Shown: positions 15,822-25,044 of the stretch, piece after piece | How the letters are laid out: each line of letters begins with the position of its first letter | Numbering within the stretch: position 1 is the first letter of the stretch | Source: an uncultured Clostridia bacterium | GTDB lineage: Bacteria; Bacillota; Clostridia; Lachnospirales; Anaerotignaceae | Direction: 5' to 3' | Assembly: GCA_944377425.1 (NCBI GenBank) | Contig: CALWEX010000101.1 | Span: forward strand, 1 to 43,355 | DNA: 43,355 nucleotides | Notes under the pieces: model-generated | Database searches by the model: none | What the model was told of the DNA's origin: nothing | What the model saw: only the letters and a program-made list of their open reading frames with translations | Made by a program: the position numbers and the translations under genes

Positions 15822-17312
15822 TTATTTTTCTTCTTTATTTTGAAGAATTTTGTATTTTCTCTCCAAATCAATATTGTCTAGGTCAAAAATTCTTGTTGCC
15901 TGAACACTGTTTTCTTCTTTAGAAAGCTTGCCATATTTGTCAACTTCAGACATGTCTTTAGGTCCGTGGCTTATAGAAGCCGCACCGCCTATACAGCCGC
16001 ATTTGCAGGCCATACCTTCTATAAGATTGCCGTTAAGTCTTCCAAATGAAGCAATTTTAAGAGTTTTAACAACCTCATCAAGTCCATTGCATTTAACAGG
16101 CTGTATATCAGCATTTATACCAAGGTTTATATTAGCCTGTTTAACAGCCTCGCTTACACCGCCGCTTCTAGCAAAAAGTCTTCCATAATATGAAGCATTA
16201 TCAAGGCTTGTTTCTTCGCACTTTGTAAGGTCTATTTCCATAGCGTCAAACACAGCTCTCAATTCCTCAAATGTAATTACTAAGTCAACATCACCTTTAA
16301 GGTCTTCTTCGTTAATTTCCATTTTCTTAGCTGTGCAAGGGCCTATAAATACTATCTTACAGTTAGGCTCAAGATTTCTAATTGTACGCGCAATAGCTAT
16401 CATAGGCGAAACAGTACCAGATACATGGCTCATAAGGTCTGGATAGTTCTTTTCTATATATTTTACAAAAGCCGGGCAGCATGAAGTTGTCATCCATTTT
16501 CTTTCTTCTATTGTTTCAGCAAATTCTTTAGCTTCGTGGCATGAAACAATGTCAGCACCAAGAGCAACCTCAACTACATGGAAGAAACCTATCTTTTCTA
16601 TTCCGTTTATTACCTGCTCAATTTTAGCCTCTGTAAACTGGCTTGAAATAGCCGGCGCAACAATGGCATAAACTTTGTATTTAGAATTATTTTCAGACTT
16701 TTTAATTAAGTCAAGCATTTCAACAACATAAGATTTATCTACAATAGCACCAAATGGGCAGTTGTAAACGCAAGCACCACAGTGAGTACATTTTTCATCA
16801 TCAATGTAAGCCTTTTTATCCTCATCAATAACAATAGCTTTAGCACCGCAAGAGCAAAGGCATGGTCTTAAAACATCACTGATAGCACCAAACGGGCATA
16901 CATCGTGGCATCTGCCGCACTCTATACACAATTCCTGATTAATATAAGCTCTGTGGTTTACAATAGTTATAGCATTTCTTGGGCATACCTCATGGCATTT
17001 ATGGGCAAGACAACCACGGCATGCTTCTGTTACAACAAAACGGTCCACAGGGCATTCATCACATGCAGAGCGTATAATTCTAATAACATTTTCGCCTTCT
17101 TTAAGCGGCTCAATAGCAATTTTAACCCTATCCCCAATAATATGCCTTTCTTTATAAATACAGCAACGTGTAATAGGCTTTGGGCCAGGTATAATTGTCT
17201 CAGCTATATCCTCTATTACCTCATTAAGATTTTCACCCGCAAGAAATCTTTTGGCAATTTCTCTATTTACAAGATATTTAGTATATTGAACATTACTTTC
17301 AAATTTACTCAT
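15822..17312 (-). CDS. [FeFe]-hydrogenase, group B-like, with multiple [4Fe-4S] domains
   Basis: 496 residues. The N-terminus carries cysteine clusters at CDECPVDRF/CRGCLAHKCHEVCP (84-111), CIECGRCHDVCP (129-140) and CTHCGACVYNCP (175-186). The three H-cluster motifs follow: TSCCP (276-280), GPCTAKKME (324-332) and MACKCGC (434-440), so all four cluster cysteines and the proton-transfer cysteine of TSCCP are present. It should interconvert H2 with protons and electrons from ferredoxin-type carriers. The long cysteine-rich N-terminus without a [2Fe-2S] plant-type domain fits group B rather than bifurcating HydA. Physiological direction is not known. It is the last of four genes, 34 bases after the phosphatase gene. 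There is no NuoF-like partner nearby. Confidence 0.85.
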   Translation of the reverse strand: MSKFESNVQYTKYLVNREIAKRFLAGENLNEVIEDIAETIIPGPKPITRCCIYKERHIIGDRVKIAIEPLKEGENVIRIIRSACDECPVDRFVVTEACRGCLAHKCHEVCPRNAITIVNHRAYINQELCIECGRCHDVCPFGAISDVLRPCLCSCGAKAIVIDEDKKAYIDDEKCTHCGACVYNCPFGAIVDKSYVVEMLDLIKKSENNSKYKVYAIVAPAISSQFTEAKIEQVINGIEKIGFFHVVEVALGADIVSCHEAKEFAETIEERKWMTTSCCPAFVKYIEKNYPDLMSHVSGTVSPMIAIARTIRNLEPNCKIVFIGPCTAKKMEINEEDLKGDVDLVITFEELRAVFDAMEIDLTKCEETSLDNASYYGRLFARSGGVSEAVKQANINLGINADIQPVKCNGLDEVVKTLKIASFGRLNGNLIEGMACKCGCIGGAASISHGPKDMSEVDKYGKLSKEENSVQATRIFDLDNIDLERKYKILQNKEEK

Positions 17313-17346
17313 ACGTTTCCCCTTTGAATATTCCTTCTACTTTTAA

Positions 17347-18513
17347 TTAAATATAAACAACATTTACTTCTTTTCCCATTTGCCTTACAACAGAAATAAA
17401 GTCTTCCAGCTGTTTCATTTTAAAGTGGAAGTCCATAGGATATTTTGGATTTTGATGAACCGGATTTACTGCCTGTCCTATCCACATATTTAGCTTTTCG
17501 CATCTTTCTATTATAAGAGCCGCCAGCATTGAAGCTGAATTTTTTTCATTAAGCTTTTTCAAAGCTGCCGCATTTTTTTCAGGCACAATATAATCACGCA
17601 TTATATCCAGTGCTTTATTAATTGTAATAACGCCTTCTGTAACCAGCTCAATTCCTGGTATTTTTCCAATAGGCGGCAGTTCCTGAGTCATTGTGGATAT
17701 ATCCACATCAAGCTCTGCGCCTAATAAACGAGCTACTATATTGGCTGTTGTTCCGCCGCATACCACAATTTTGCCTTCGGCGTTAAGTATCTCTTTTATG
17801 ACATTATAATCCTCAGATGGATTTTTAGGCGGACCAGTAAAAAGATTTATTGTTTCCTGCTCTTTAATCTTAACAGAAAGCACCGTTGTATCATCTCCGG
17901 CCTCATTTTCATATAAATTCCGGCATTTATCCAGAATATTATTTGTTATATCAAGAGCGGAAAAATCCATATTCAGGTTTTTAACATATTCATCTACATT
18001 ATCCCACTGCCAGCCTAAATCAAGGGAGCGCCCTACTCCAGCATGAATAACGCCGTCACTTACGGCCACAAGGAGAGTATCTCTATCCATTGTAAAACTG
18101 CATTCATATATAGTTTTGTTATTAAGTACTCTCTTTTGGCGTTTAAGTGGTACATTTTCTCCATTTCTTATTAAAAATATAAATGGATTGTCAAACTCAG
18201 CAGCATATCCGCGTCCGTCATTATATATTTTTACTATAGTAAAAGTTGAATACGCTAAATGTCTTTCATTGCAGACAGGAAGGGTATGCACTATAGTATC
18301 TATTGTTTCCTCAAGGGTTGCTCCTTCTTTAAGCATTGTAACAGCTATTTTAGATGTAAGGGTAGCAAGGATATTAGCTTTTACACCGCTTCCAAGCCCA
18401 TCGGATAAAACAAGTATGCAGCTGTCTTTAAGCCGCGCCTGTTCAACATGGTCCCCACAAAGCTCCTCGCCGTGCTTTACCAAACTATCAAAAGAAGTGT
18501 CAATATAATACAT
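17347..18513 (-). CDS. SpoIIE/PP2C-family protein phosphatase of the hydrogenase operon
   Basis: 388 residues. The N-terminal half (1-215) is a PPM/PP2C-type serine phosphatase domain: metal-site DGLGSG (38-43), VSDGV (151-155) and AGDDTTVLSVKI (205-216). The C-terminal part (about 225-388) is a further domain with VCGGTTANIVARLLG (251-265) that I cannot assign, though it resembles the tail usual in phosphatases encoded beside sensory hydrogenases. There is no membrane segment. It should remove phosphate from serine or threonine of an unknown target. The stop/start junction with the PAS hydrogenase gene is adjacent (18513/18514), so translation is probably coupled, which suggests the two proteins act together. 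Confidence 0.85.
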   Translation of the reverse strand: MYYIDTSFDSLVKHGEELCGDHVEQARLKDSCILVLSDGLGSGVKANILATLTSKIAVTMLKEGATLEETIDTIVHTLPVCNERHLAYSTFTIVKIYNDGRGYAAEFDNPFIFLIRNGENVPLKRQKRVLNNKTIYECSFTMDRDTLLVAVSDGVIHAGVGRSLDLGWQWDNVDEYVKNLNMDFSALDITNNILDKCRNLYENEAGDDTTVLSVKIKEQETINLFTGPPKNPSEDYNVIKEILNAEGKIVVCGGTTANIVARLLGAELDVDISTMTQELPPIGKIPGIELVTEGVITINKALDIMRDYIVPEKNAAALKKLNEKNSASMLAALIIERCEKLNMWIGQAVNPVHQNPKYPMDFHFKMKQLEDFISVVRQMGKEVNVVYI

Positions 18514-20226
18514 TTAATCACCTTCTTCTTTAAGCACAACATCTTTAAGCCTGTTAAGAACAACTTTTGTTTCTGCTGTTGTTTCGCCTAAAAGACTTGC
18601 TATTTCCTGAGCAACTCTCATCTGCTTTTCAATAACATTTTGAGCTGTTTCAACAGTATGCATTTTAAGCTTCGCAAGTTCTTCCTTGCGTTCTTCTTCC
18701 TGTGTAACATCCTGCATTAAAACAAAAATCTCGTCGCCTTCTATATATACAATGTTAGTAATTACAGTTAAGTTTTTGTCTTTCAAACGCATTTTAACGT
18801 TAAGAATATCGTTCTTTATATTAAGCGCCTGCTGATAAATATCCCTTCCAGCATTAAATATATCAACAGGTTTTCCTATAGCTTCTTCTTCTCTAAAACC
18901 AAGCTTTCTTTCACCTACAGGATTGATTTGCAGAATATTTAAGTTTTTGTCAAGCAGAAAGAGTATGTTAATTGAGTTTCTAAAGAATAAATCTCCTATT
19001 CTTTTAGCCTTCTCTCTCATATTAGGCCAACACATTTCAATGCTTGCCATACCGTTATAAACTGCTATTGCCTTTTCACGGCATGTATTATAACCGCAGG
19101 CACCACAGTCATACTCATCTGCTTTTGTTTTTCTGCCCATATCAAGAAGAATTTTTCGTATTTCAGCTTCTTCAGGCTGGTCTTTAGGTACTTCAATAGG
19201 TACAAATGTGTATGATGTATCTATTTTATCCCAATCTATTTTTTTACGGCCTACTCCCCAGCCGCCTTTTTCAGCAAAAGATTTAATTTTCTGCCTTCTA
19301 CAGAAAAGTCCATTTGCATCCCAAGGTATAAACGGCCCATTAATGCATGACTCATTACAGGCTGATAAACCAATATAACATTTTTCAAGAGTACCGTTTT
19401 CAATGCTCTCAAAAAGCTCTTTTACATTGTCCATACCATTTACTCTTAAAATGTCATATCCATTATCTTCAACTGTTTTTGTAAGCTCTGGCCACATATC
19501 ACCGGATATTGAGTAATTTTCACCAGAATGTGCTGGAACCAAATCCGGAATAGAAGGCTCCATATTATCAATGTTTATGCCGCGCCTTCTGAACATCTTT
19601 AAAATCTCTACAAAAGTGATATGTGCATCAACCTCTGCTCCGTCTTTAGGGAATGTCTCATACTTTTTACTTAAGCATGGGCCAATATAAACAGCCATAC
19701 AGTTAGGGTCGTCTTTTTTAATTACCCTTCCCATCATAACCATAGGCGAAGCTACAGGCATAAGATATTTTATAAGTTCGTGGTGGTATTTTTCAATAAA
19801 TATATATGTTGCTGGGCATGTACTGGAAATAAAGTAATCCTGTTTGCCGGCATTTTCATTAATATAGTTAATATAAAGCTCCGTAACTTTCTCTGAAGCC
19901 GCTGCCATTTCCTGAACTGAATCAAAACCCAAAGCCCTTAAAGCTGATACAAACTTTGCCGGCTCTTTAAATGTTCCCATGTAAGCCGAATCAAGTATAG
20001 CAACTATTCTTTTGCCATAATCAATAGCATTAAGAACTTTTTCAACATCGTTTTGAACATTTCTTGCGTGCTGTGGGCAGGCAACAAAACACTGTCCGCA
20101 GGCAATACATCGTGTCTCAGATATTTTAGCCTCATTATTGATAAATCTAATGGCTTTTACCGGACACTCACGCACACATTTGTTGCAGTTGCGGCAATTG
20201 GAAACAGTAAAGTTAAAAAGTCTCAT
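18514..20226 (-). CDS. sensory [FeFe]-hydrogenase-like protein with PAS domain (HydS/group C type)
   Basis: 570 residues. Order: two [4Fe-4S] motifs (CRNCNKCVRECP at 11-22, CIACGQCFVACP at 40-51), a hydrogenase large-subunit core, a CGACGYNTC [4Fe-4S] motif (374-382, fourth Cys probably 399), a PAS domain (about 415-510) and a C-terminal helix likely to dimerise (515-565). The H-cluster motifs are altered: STCP (135-138) has Thr in place of the proton-shuttle Cys, GPCLSKKYE (182-190) is kept, and SACNESC (288-294) keeps both cysteines. The [4Fe-4S]-subcluster ligands thus remain while proton transfer should be poor, as expected for a H2 sensor. No kinase or cyclase domain is attached. The output is probably the adjacent phosphatase. 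Confidence 0.88.
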   Translation of the reverse strand: MRLFNFTVSNCRNCNKCVRECPVKAIRFINNEAKISETRCIACGQCFVACPQHARNVQNDVEKVLNAIDYGKRIVAILDSAYMGTFKEPAKFVSALRALGFDSVQEMAAASEKVTELYINYINENAGKQDYFISSTCPATYIFIEKYHHELIKYLMPVASPMVMMGRVIKKDDPNCMAVYIGPCLSKKYETFPKDGAEVDAHITFVEILKMFRRRGINIDNMEPSIPDLVPAHSGENYSISGDMWPELTKTVEDNGYDILRVNGMDNVKELFESIENGTLEKCYIGLSACNESCINGPFIPWDANGLFCRRQKIKSFAEKGGWGVGRKKIDWDKIDTSYTFVPIEVPKDQPEEAEIRKILLDMGRKTKADEYDCGACGYNTCREKAIAVYNGMASIEMCWPNMREKAKRIGDLFFRNSINILFLLDKNLNILQINPVGERKLGFREEEAIGKPVDIFNAGRDIYQQALNIKNDILNVKMRLKDKNLTVITNIVYIEGDEIFVLMQDVTQEEERKEELAKLKMHTVETAQNVIEKQMRVAQEIASLLGETTAETKVVLNRLKDVVLKEEGD

Positions 20227-20471
20227 TATTCAGCACTTCCTTTTACGTTCTCGTTAAAGAACTGCTCAGCTGTTTCCGGAAGAACAGAGTAAATCTCCTC
20301 TCTAAGTTTTACACATACTGCTCCCACACAGTTGCCAAGGCAGAAAGTTGCCTTAACCTTATATTTATCACTAAGACCATTTTCCTCAATTAATTTATTA
20401 AGCTTGTTAATAATGTCATATGAACCTTTAAGATGACATACACTTCCTATGCAGACCTGAATATCTGTCAT
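20226..20471 (-). CDS. thioredoxin-like [2Fe-2S] ferredoxin
   Basis: 81 residues from the ATG at 20471 (GAGGAG upstream). The longer frame to 20489 has no ribosome site. The cysteine pattern CIGSVC (7 and 12) with CLGNC (44 and 48) and an extra Cys53 matches the thioredoxin-fold [2Fe-2S] domain of NuoE/HydC and clostridial-type small ferredoxins. It should carry electrons to or from the hydrogenase proteins of the same operon. It is the first gene of four, and its stop overlaps the start of the PAS hydrogenase (TAATG). No promoter was identified with confidence between 20472 and the end of purD. Confidence 0.85.
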   Translation of the reverse strand: MTDIQVCIGSVCHLKGSYDIINKLNKLIEENGLSDKYKVKATFCLGNCVGAVCVKLREEIYSVLPETAEQFFNENVKGSAE

Positions 20472-20576
20472 ATATCTCACACTCCTCAATGTTAAACCAT
20501 TTCCCGTTTGTAAAGTTTTAAAATAATATATTAGAAATTATGCCGCAGGAATAATCTTCATGCAGCACTATATAAA

Positions 20577-21842
20577 TTAGTATTTTTTAATGCCTATATC
20601 ATGCCTGAAATGCTTTTTCTCAAAGTCAATCAAATCAACGCCTTCATAAGCTTTTGTTCTGGCTTCATCAATGTCTTTGCCTATACCTGTTATGCCAAGT
20701 ACACGTCCGCCATTTGTTACAAGTTTTCCGTCTTTTTCAGCTGTTCCTGCATGGAAAACTATTATGTCATCTCTGCCTTTAACACTGTCAAGACCTGTTA
20801 TTTCGTAACCCTTATCATATTTTACAGGGTATCCGCCGCTGGCTTCAACAACACAAACAGCTGCATTATCGTACCACTGAATATCCATTTTATCAAGTGT
20901 TGTATCAACACACGCTTCCATTATCTCAAGCAAATCAGATTTAAGTCTTGGAAGAATAACCTGTGTTTCAGGGTCTCCAAAACGAGCATTGTATTCAATA
21001 ACTTTCATACCGTCTTTTGTAAGCATAAGGCCAAAGTAAAGAACTCCAACAAAAGGTCTACCCTCTTTAGCCATTGCAGCAACTGTAGGCTTGAATATTT
21101 TTTCCATACAGTCATCATTGATTTCTTTTGTGTATATACGGCTTGGAGAAAATGTACCCATTCCGCCTGTATTAAGGCCTTCATCATTGTCATAAGCTCT
21201 TTTATGGTCCTGCGCAGAAACCATAGGAACTACTGTCTTTCCATCACAGAATGAAAGTACAGAAACTTCAGGGCCTGTAAGGAATTCCTCAATTACAACT
21301 TTGCTTCCTGAAGCACCGAACTTTTTATCAACCATTATTTCATCAAGTGCTGCAACTGCCTCATCGTGACTTTGACAGATTAAAACTCCTTTTCCAAGAG
21401 CAAGACCGTCGGCTTTAACTACTATAGGCACACTCTGGCTAAGAACATACTTTTTAGCTTCATCGTAGTTATCGAAAGTTTCGTATTTAGCTGTAGGAAT
21501 ACCGTATTTTTTCATAAGGTCTTTTGAAAAAGCCTTGCTTCCTTCTATAATAGCGGCATTCTTTCTTGGTCCGAATACTCTAAGGCCTTCTGCCTCAAAA
21601 GCATCAACTACACCAGCAACCAATGGGTCGTCCATACCAATAATTGTAAAATCTATATTTTCGTCTTTGGCAAACTGAACAAGCTTATCTATTTCCATAG
21701 CGCCAATAGGTACACACTGAGCGTCCTGAGCTATACCAGCATTACCTGGGGCACAATATATTTTATCAGCTTTTGGGCTTTGTTTAAGCTTCCAAATAAT
21801 GGCATGTTCTCTTCCGCCGCTGCCAACTACTAAAACTTTCAT
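20577..21842 (-). CDS. purD: phosphoribosylamine-glycine ligase
   Basis: 421 residues, normal length. It has the ATP-grasp fold: N-terminal VLVVGSGGREHAIIWKLKQS (3-22), KADGLALGKGVLIC, GPEVSVLSFCDG, and EYNARFGDPETQVILPRL near the C-terminal active site. It catalyses step 2 of IMP synthesis, joining glycine to 5-phosphoribosylamine with ATP. The start overlaps the purN stop (TAATG), so it is the third gene of purM-purN-purD. No clear terminator follows, so transcripts might continue into the hydrogenase operon. Confidence 0.97.
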   Translation of the reverse strand: MKVLVVGSGGREHAIIWKLKQSPKADKIYCAPGNAGIAQDAQCVPIGAMEIDKLVQFAKDENIDFTIIGMDDPLVAGVVDAFEAEGLRVFGPRKNAAIIEGSKAFSKDLMKKYGIPTAKYETFDNYDEAKKYVLSQSVPIVVKADGLALGKGVLICQSHDEAVAALDEIMVDKKFGASGSKVVIEEFLTGPEVSVLSFCDGKTVVPMVSAQDHKRAYDNDEGLNTGGMGTFSPSRIYTKEINDDCMEKIFKPTVAAMAKEGRPFVGVLYFGLMLTKDGMKVIEYNARFGDPETQVILPRLKSDLLEIMEACVDTTLDKMDIQWYDNAAVCVVEASGGYPVKYDKGYEITGLDSVKGRDDIIVFHAGTAEKDGKLVTNGGRVLGITGIGKDIDEARTKAYEGVDLIDFEKKHFRHDIGIKKY

Positions 21843-22468
21843 TATAAAAGCCTCCTAACTTTATTGCCTTCAACAACAATCTTTCCTTCAGAAATAAGTT
21901 TAACAGCCTCAGGAAATATCTTCCATTCAGCCTGCTCCATAACTCGTTTTTGAAGTATCTCAGGCGTATCATCATCCTGTACTTCTACAGCCTTTTGAAG
22001 TATTATAGGGCCGCCATCGGTCTCCTCATTAACAAAATGCACTGTGGCACCTGTAACTTTAACACCTTTTTTAAGGGCTTCTTCATGTACTTTAAGGCCG
22101 TAAAAACCGTCACCGCAAAAAGACGGTATAAGCGCCGGATGTATGTTAATTATTTTATTTTTGTATTTTTCAGTAAAAGATTTTCCAAGAACAGTCATAA
22201 AACCGGCTAAAACTATAAGCTCAACACCAAATGAGTCTAAATGCTTTTCCATTGCATTAAGAAAGCTTTCTTCATCTGAAAAATCCTTTTTTTTAATACA
22301 TACGGCATTAATACCATACTTTTCAGCTCTTTTTAAAGCATAAGCCTCCGGATTGCTGCTTATAACGGTTACTATTTTAGCATTATTTATGTATCCGCTT
22401 TCTATGTTGTCAAGTATAGCCTGAAGGTTTGTTCCGCCTCCTGAAACAAGAACTCCTACTTTAAGCAT
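21842..22468 (-). CDS. purN: phosphoribosylglycinamide formyltransferase
   Basis: 208 residues. Motifs [15 protein letters not shown] (about 6-20), the active-site region [23 protein letters not shown] with the catalytic asparagine and histidine, and [17 protein letters not shown] with the catalytic aspartate are all intact. It is the folate-dependent enzyme of step 3 of purine synthesis and uses 10-formyltetrahydrofolate. It overlaps the 3' end of purM by 13 bases. Confidence 0.97.
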   Translation of the reverse strand: MLKVGVLVSGGGTNLQAILDNIESGYINNAKIVTVISSNPEAYALKRAEKYGINAVCIKKKDFSDEESFLNAMEKHLDSFGVELIVLAGFMTVLGKSFTEKYKNKIINIHPALIPSFCGDGFYGLKVHEEALKKGVKVTGATVHFVNEETDGGPIILQKAVEVQDDDTPEILQKRVMEQAEWKIFPEAVKLISEGKIVVEGNKVRRLL

Positions 22469-23499
22469 ACTTCTACCTCTTTTTCATCATTCTTTGTAAT
22501 TTTGCCTATAACATATGCTTTCTCGCCCATTTCCTCAACTGCGGCAAGAATTTTGTCTGCATTTTCTTTATCACAAACAAGCACCATACCTATACCCATA
22601 TTAAATGTATTATACATATGAGCTCTGTCAATTTCTCCGCGTTTTTGCATGAGGTCAAATATTGGAAGAACAGGCCATGTTCCTTCTTCTATTGTTGCGC
22701 AAAGGCCCTTACCTTTAGGAAGGCATCTTGGGATATTTTCTATAAATCCGCCGCCTGTAATATTACTTATGCCTTTAATTTCTGCTTTTTTCATAAGGCT
22801 TAATATTTCTTTAACATAAATCTTTGTAGGTGTTAAAAGACATTCGCCTATAGTCATTCCAAGCTCGTCAACATATTCTTTAGCATATTCCTCAATAGGC
22901 TCAAATACCTTTCTTACAAGAGAATAGCCGTTTGAGTGAACACCGCTTGAAGGAAGACCAATTATAACATCGCCTTCAACTATTTTTTCACCATTAATAA
23001 TATCTTTTTTATCTATAACGCCAACAGCAAAACCAGCCATATCATATTCATCAACAGGATAAAATCCTGGCATTTCAGCTGTTTCACCGCCTATAAGGGC
23101 GCATCCGCTCTGACGGCAGCCATCAGCAACACCGCTTACAATTTCAGCTATCCTTTCAGGAACGTTTTTGCCGCAAGCTATGTAATCAAGGAAAAATAAC
23201 GGCTGTGCTCCGTTACATATAATATCGTTAACACACATTGCCACACAGTCAATACCTACTGTATTATGCTTGTCCTGAACAAAAGCTAATCTAAGCTTTG
23301 TGCCTACGCCATCAGTGCCTGAAATAAGTACAGGTTCTTCCATATCTTTAAAAGCTCCCAGCGAAAACAGTCCGCCGAAACCTCCAATATCCGTAAGCAC
23401 TTCCTTTCTAAATGTGCTTTGAACATGTTCTCTCATAAGTTTTACAGCTTCATAACCGGCTTCAACATCTACACCAGCATTTTTATAATCAAGACCCAT
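22456..23499 (-). CDS. purM: phosphoribosylformylglycinamidine cyclo-ligase
   Basis: 347 residues from the ATG at 23499 with AAGGAGG upstream. An upstream in-frame start at 23541 is rejected because it lies in the leader and lacks a ribosome site. Family features are [19 protein letters not shown] at 3-21, [44 protein letters not shown] and [12 protein letters not shown]. It catalyses ATP-dependent ring closure to AIR (step 5). It leads the purMND unit. The usual pur neighbours purE, C, F and H are not in this window. Confidence 0.97.
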   Translation of the reverse strand: MGLDYKNAGVDVEAGYEAVKLMREHVQSTFRKEVLTDIGGFGGLFSLGAFKDMEEPVLISGTDGVGTKLRLAFVQDKHNTVGIDCVAMCVNDIICNGAQPLFFLDYIACGKNVPERIAEIVSGVADGCRQSGCALIGGETAEMPGFYPVDEYDMAGFAVGVIDKKDIINGEKIVEGDVIIGLPSSGVHSNGYSLVRKVFEPIEEYAKEYVDELGMTIGECLLTPTKIYVKEILSLMKKAEIKGISNITGGGFIENIPRCLPKGKGLCATIEEGTWPVLPIFDLMQKRGEIDRAHMYNTFNMGIGMVLVCDKENADKILAAVEEMGEKAYVIGKITKNDEKEVEVCLK

Positions 23500-23526
23500 A
23501 CTCCGCTCCTCCTTTATAGATAAACA

Positions 23527-23539
23527 GGCATAACATGCC
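23527..23539. promoter_or_regulatory. short palindrome in the purM leader
   Basis: GGCATAACATGCC has 5-bp arms and a 3-base centre. It lies between the proposed promoter and the purM ribosome site. It does not match the Bacillus PurR box. A role as operator is only a guess. Confidence 0.3.
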
Positions 23540-23569
23540 AATTATATTAATTAAACTCAAACTATATTA

Positions 23570-23598
23570 TTTTTATCATACAGATACATAAAAGTCAA
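23570..23598 (-). promoter_or_regulatory. possible promoter of purMND
   Basis: TTGACT (23593-23598), 17 bases and the weak TAAAAA (23570-23575) on the minus strand. The -35 is good and the -10 poor. No purine riboswitch is visible in the short leader. Confidence 0.4.
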
Positions 23599-23602
23599 GA
23601 AA

Positions 23603-23618
23603 AGCTGAAAATGCAGCT
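23603..23618 (-). terminator. weak terminator after the RNase G-type gene
   Basis: On the minus strand AGCTG and CAGCT pair around CATTTT, followed by TTTTCTT. There are only five base pairs, so its strength is doubtful. Confidence 0.35.
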
Positions 23619-23628
23619 ATATTTTTCA

Positions 23629-25044
23629 TTAAACGCCATTATTATTATGCATTGACTTTTCTATTTCGTAATAATCAAAAGAACCTGTTTCTATTTCTTC
23701 AAATAATATGCTTTTACTAAATCTTTCCTCTATTTCCTTAACATAATCCATGCTTCGGTATTTTATAAAGTCTAAAACTTTTTTATTAGATTTAACAATA
23801 ACTGCGCTGAACATTGTTTGAGAAAAAACAGTTTCTATTTCACGCAGTATTTTACCTGAAGTATACTCAAAAGATGGTATCTTTCCGCTTCCTTTACAAC
23901 ACATGCAATCACGGCTTATTAAATCCAGAACTGGCAGGCTGCTCTTTTTTCTAGTCATCTGCATAAGCCCTAATTCTGTAAGCCCTACAACTGTTGTTTT
24001 AAGTCTGTCACTGCTTACGGCCTCCTGAAGTTTTTTAGTAAGCAAAAGTCTGTTTTCTTCACTTTTCATATCTATAAAGTCTATTATTATCATTCCAGAT
24101 AAATTTCTCAACCTAAGCTGTTTTGCTATCTCTTCCGCAGCTTCTACATTTGTTTTAAGAAATGTTTCCTCAGTATCTTTTTTACCTGTGTATTTTCCTG
24201 TATTAACATCTATAACAGCACAGGCTTCCGTCTGTTCAATAACAATAAATCCGCCGCTTTTAAGCCAAATTTTATTGCTGAAAAGCTTATCTATTTTGCT
24301 TTCTATAAAATACTCCGAAAATATAGGCACTTTTCCGCTATAAAGCTCAATTTTGCCGTTTTTAAAAGACGAAATAGCAGACACACTATTAAAATCTTTT
24401 TCACTGTTTAAAATAACCTCGTCCACATCTGAAGTAAAAATATTTTTCAGCGTTTTAACAACAAAATCTTCTTCCTCAAATATAAGTGATGGCGCTTTAT
24501 GATATATTGCTTTATTAAATACAAATTCAGATTTTTCCGCAAGATAACTAATTTCGCTTTCAAAATCTTCAGCGCTTTTGTTCTCACCCTCTGTTCTTAC
24601 AATAACTGAGCAGTTTTCAGGAACAATATCAGAAACTATTGAAAAAATCCTGTCGCGTTCATTTTTATCTGTAATCTTTTTTGATATACCAATACTTTTT
24701 CCATCATTTTGAATAATAACGGCAAACTTACCTGTAAATGATATTTTCTCAGTAAGCACAACGCCTTTTGTGCCAAAAGCATCTTTTTCTACCTGAACAA
24801 CAACCGTTTGGCCGTTTTTAAGTTTTCTGTCTTTAGATAAAGGCAAATATCCATTTTTATCAAGACCAATATTTACAAAACACGCCTGCATACCTTTAAG
24901 ACAGTTTTCTACAATCCCGACATATATATTGCCCACAAGGCTTTTTTCCTGCCTGCTTTGGTAAAAAAATTCAATAGGCTCTCCATCTTTAACAAGGGCT
25001 ATTCTTGTTTGAAAAAAGGAATCGTCAACAATAATTTTTTTCAA
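23629..25044 (-). CDS. rng: Rne/Rng-family ribonuclease (RNase G-like)
   Basis: 471 residues. An S1-like domain begins near 36 (LVGNIYVGIVENCLKGM, then ACFVNIGLDKNGYLPL). The catalytic DNase I-like part has the two conserved metal-binding aspartates in VIDVNTGKYTGK and in IIDFIDMKSEENR. The zinc-link motif DCMCCKGSGK is kept, so it can probably dimerise. It is the RNase G-size form without the RNase E C-terminal scaffold. It cuts single-stranded AU-rich RNA at monophosphorylated 5' ends. It overlaps the DUF2344 gene by 4 bases. In many Clostridia this gene is followed by rplU, a cysteine protease gene and rpmA. Here purM follows instead. Confidence 0.93.
   Translation of the reverse strand: MKKIIVDDSFFQTRIALVKDGEPIEFFYQSRQEKSLVGNIYVGIVENCLKGMQACFVNIGLDKNGYLPLSKDRKLKNGQTVVVQVEKDAFGTKGVVLTEKISFTGKFAVIIQNDGKSIGISKKITDKNERDRIFSIVSDIVPENCSVIVRTEGENKSAEDFESEISYLAEKSEFVFNKAIYHKAPSLIFEEEDFVVKTLKNIFTSDVDEVILNSEKDFNSVSAISSFKNGKIELYSGKVPIFSEYFIESKIDKLFSNKIWLKSGGFIVIEQTEACAVIDVNTGKYTGKKDTEETFLKTNVEAAEEIAKQLRLRNLSGMIIIDFIDMKSEENRLLLTKKLQEAVSSDRLKTTVVGLTELGLMQMTRKKSSLPVLDLISRDCMCCKGSGKIPSFEYTSGKILREIETVFSQTMFSAVIVKSNKKVLDFIKYRSMDYVKEIEERFSKSILFEEIETGSFDYYEIEKSMHNNNGV

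Noticed and set aside
20472..20576. Terminator or promoter between purD and the hydrogenase operon
   Set aside because: Only an imperfect 6-bp stem without a T-run and no convincing -10/-35 pair were found, so neither is claimed.
20601..21254. 217-residue open frame antisense to purD
   Set aside because: It is the complementary-frame shadow of a strongly conserved gene; its composition (many Cys, Phe, Asn, no motif) is typical of such shadows.
23500..23628. Purine riboswitch upstream of purM
   Set aside because: The leader is short and lacks the conserved junction sequence of purine aptamers; only a small palindrome and a weak promoter are visible.
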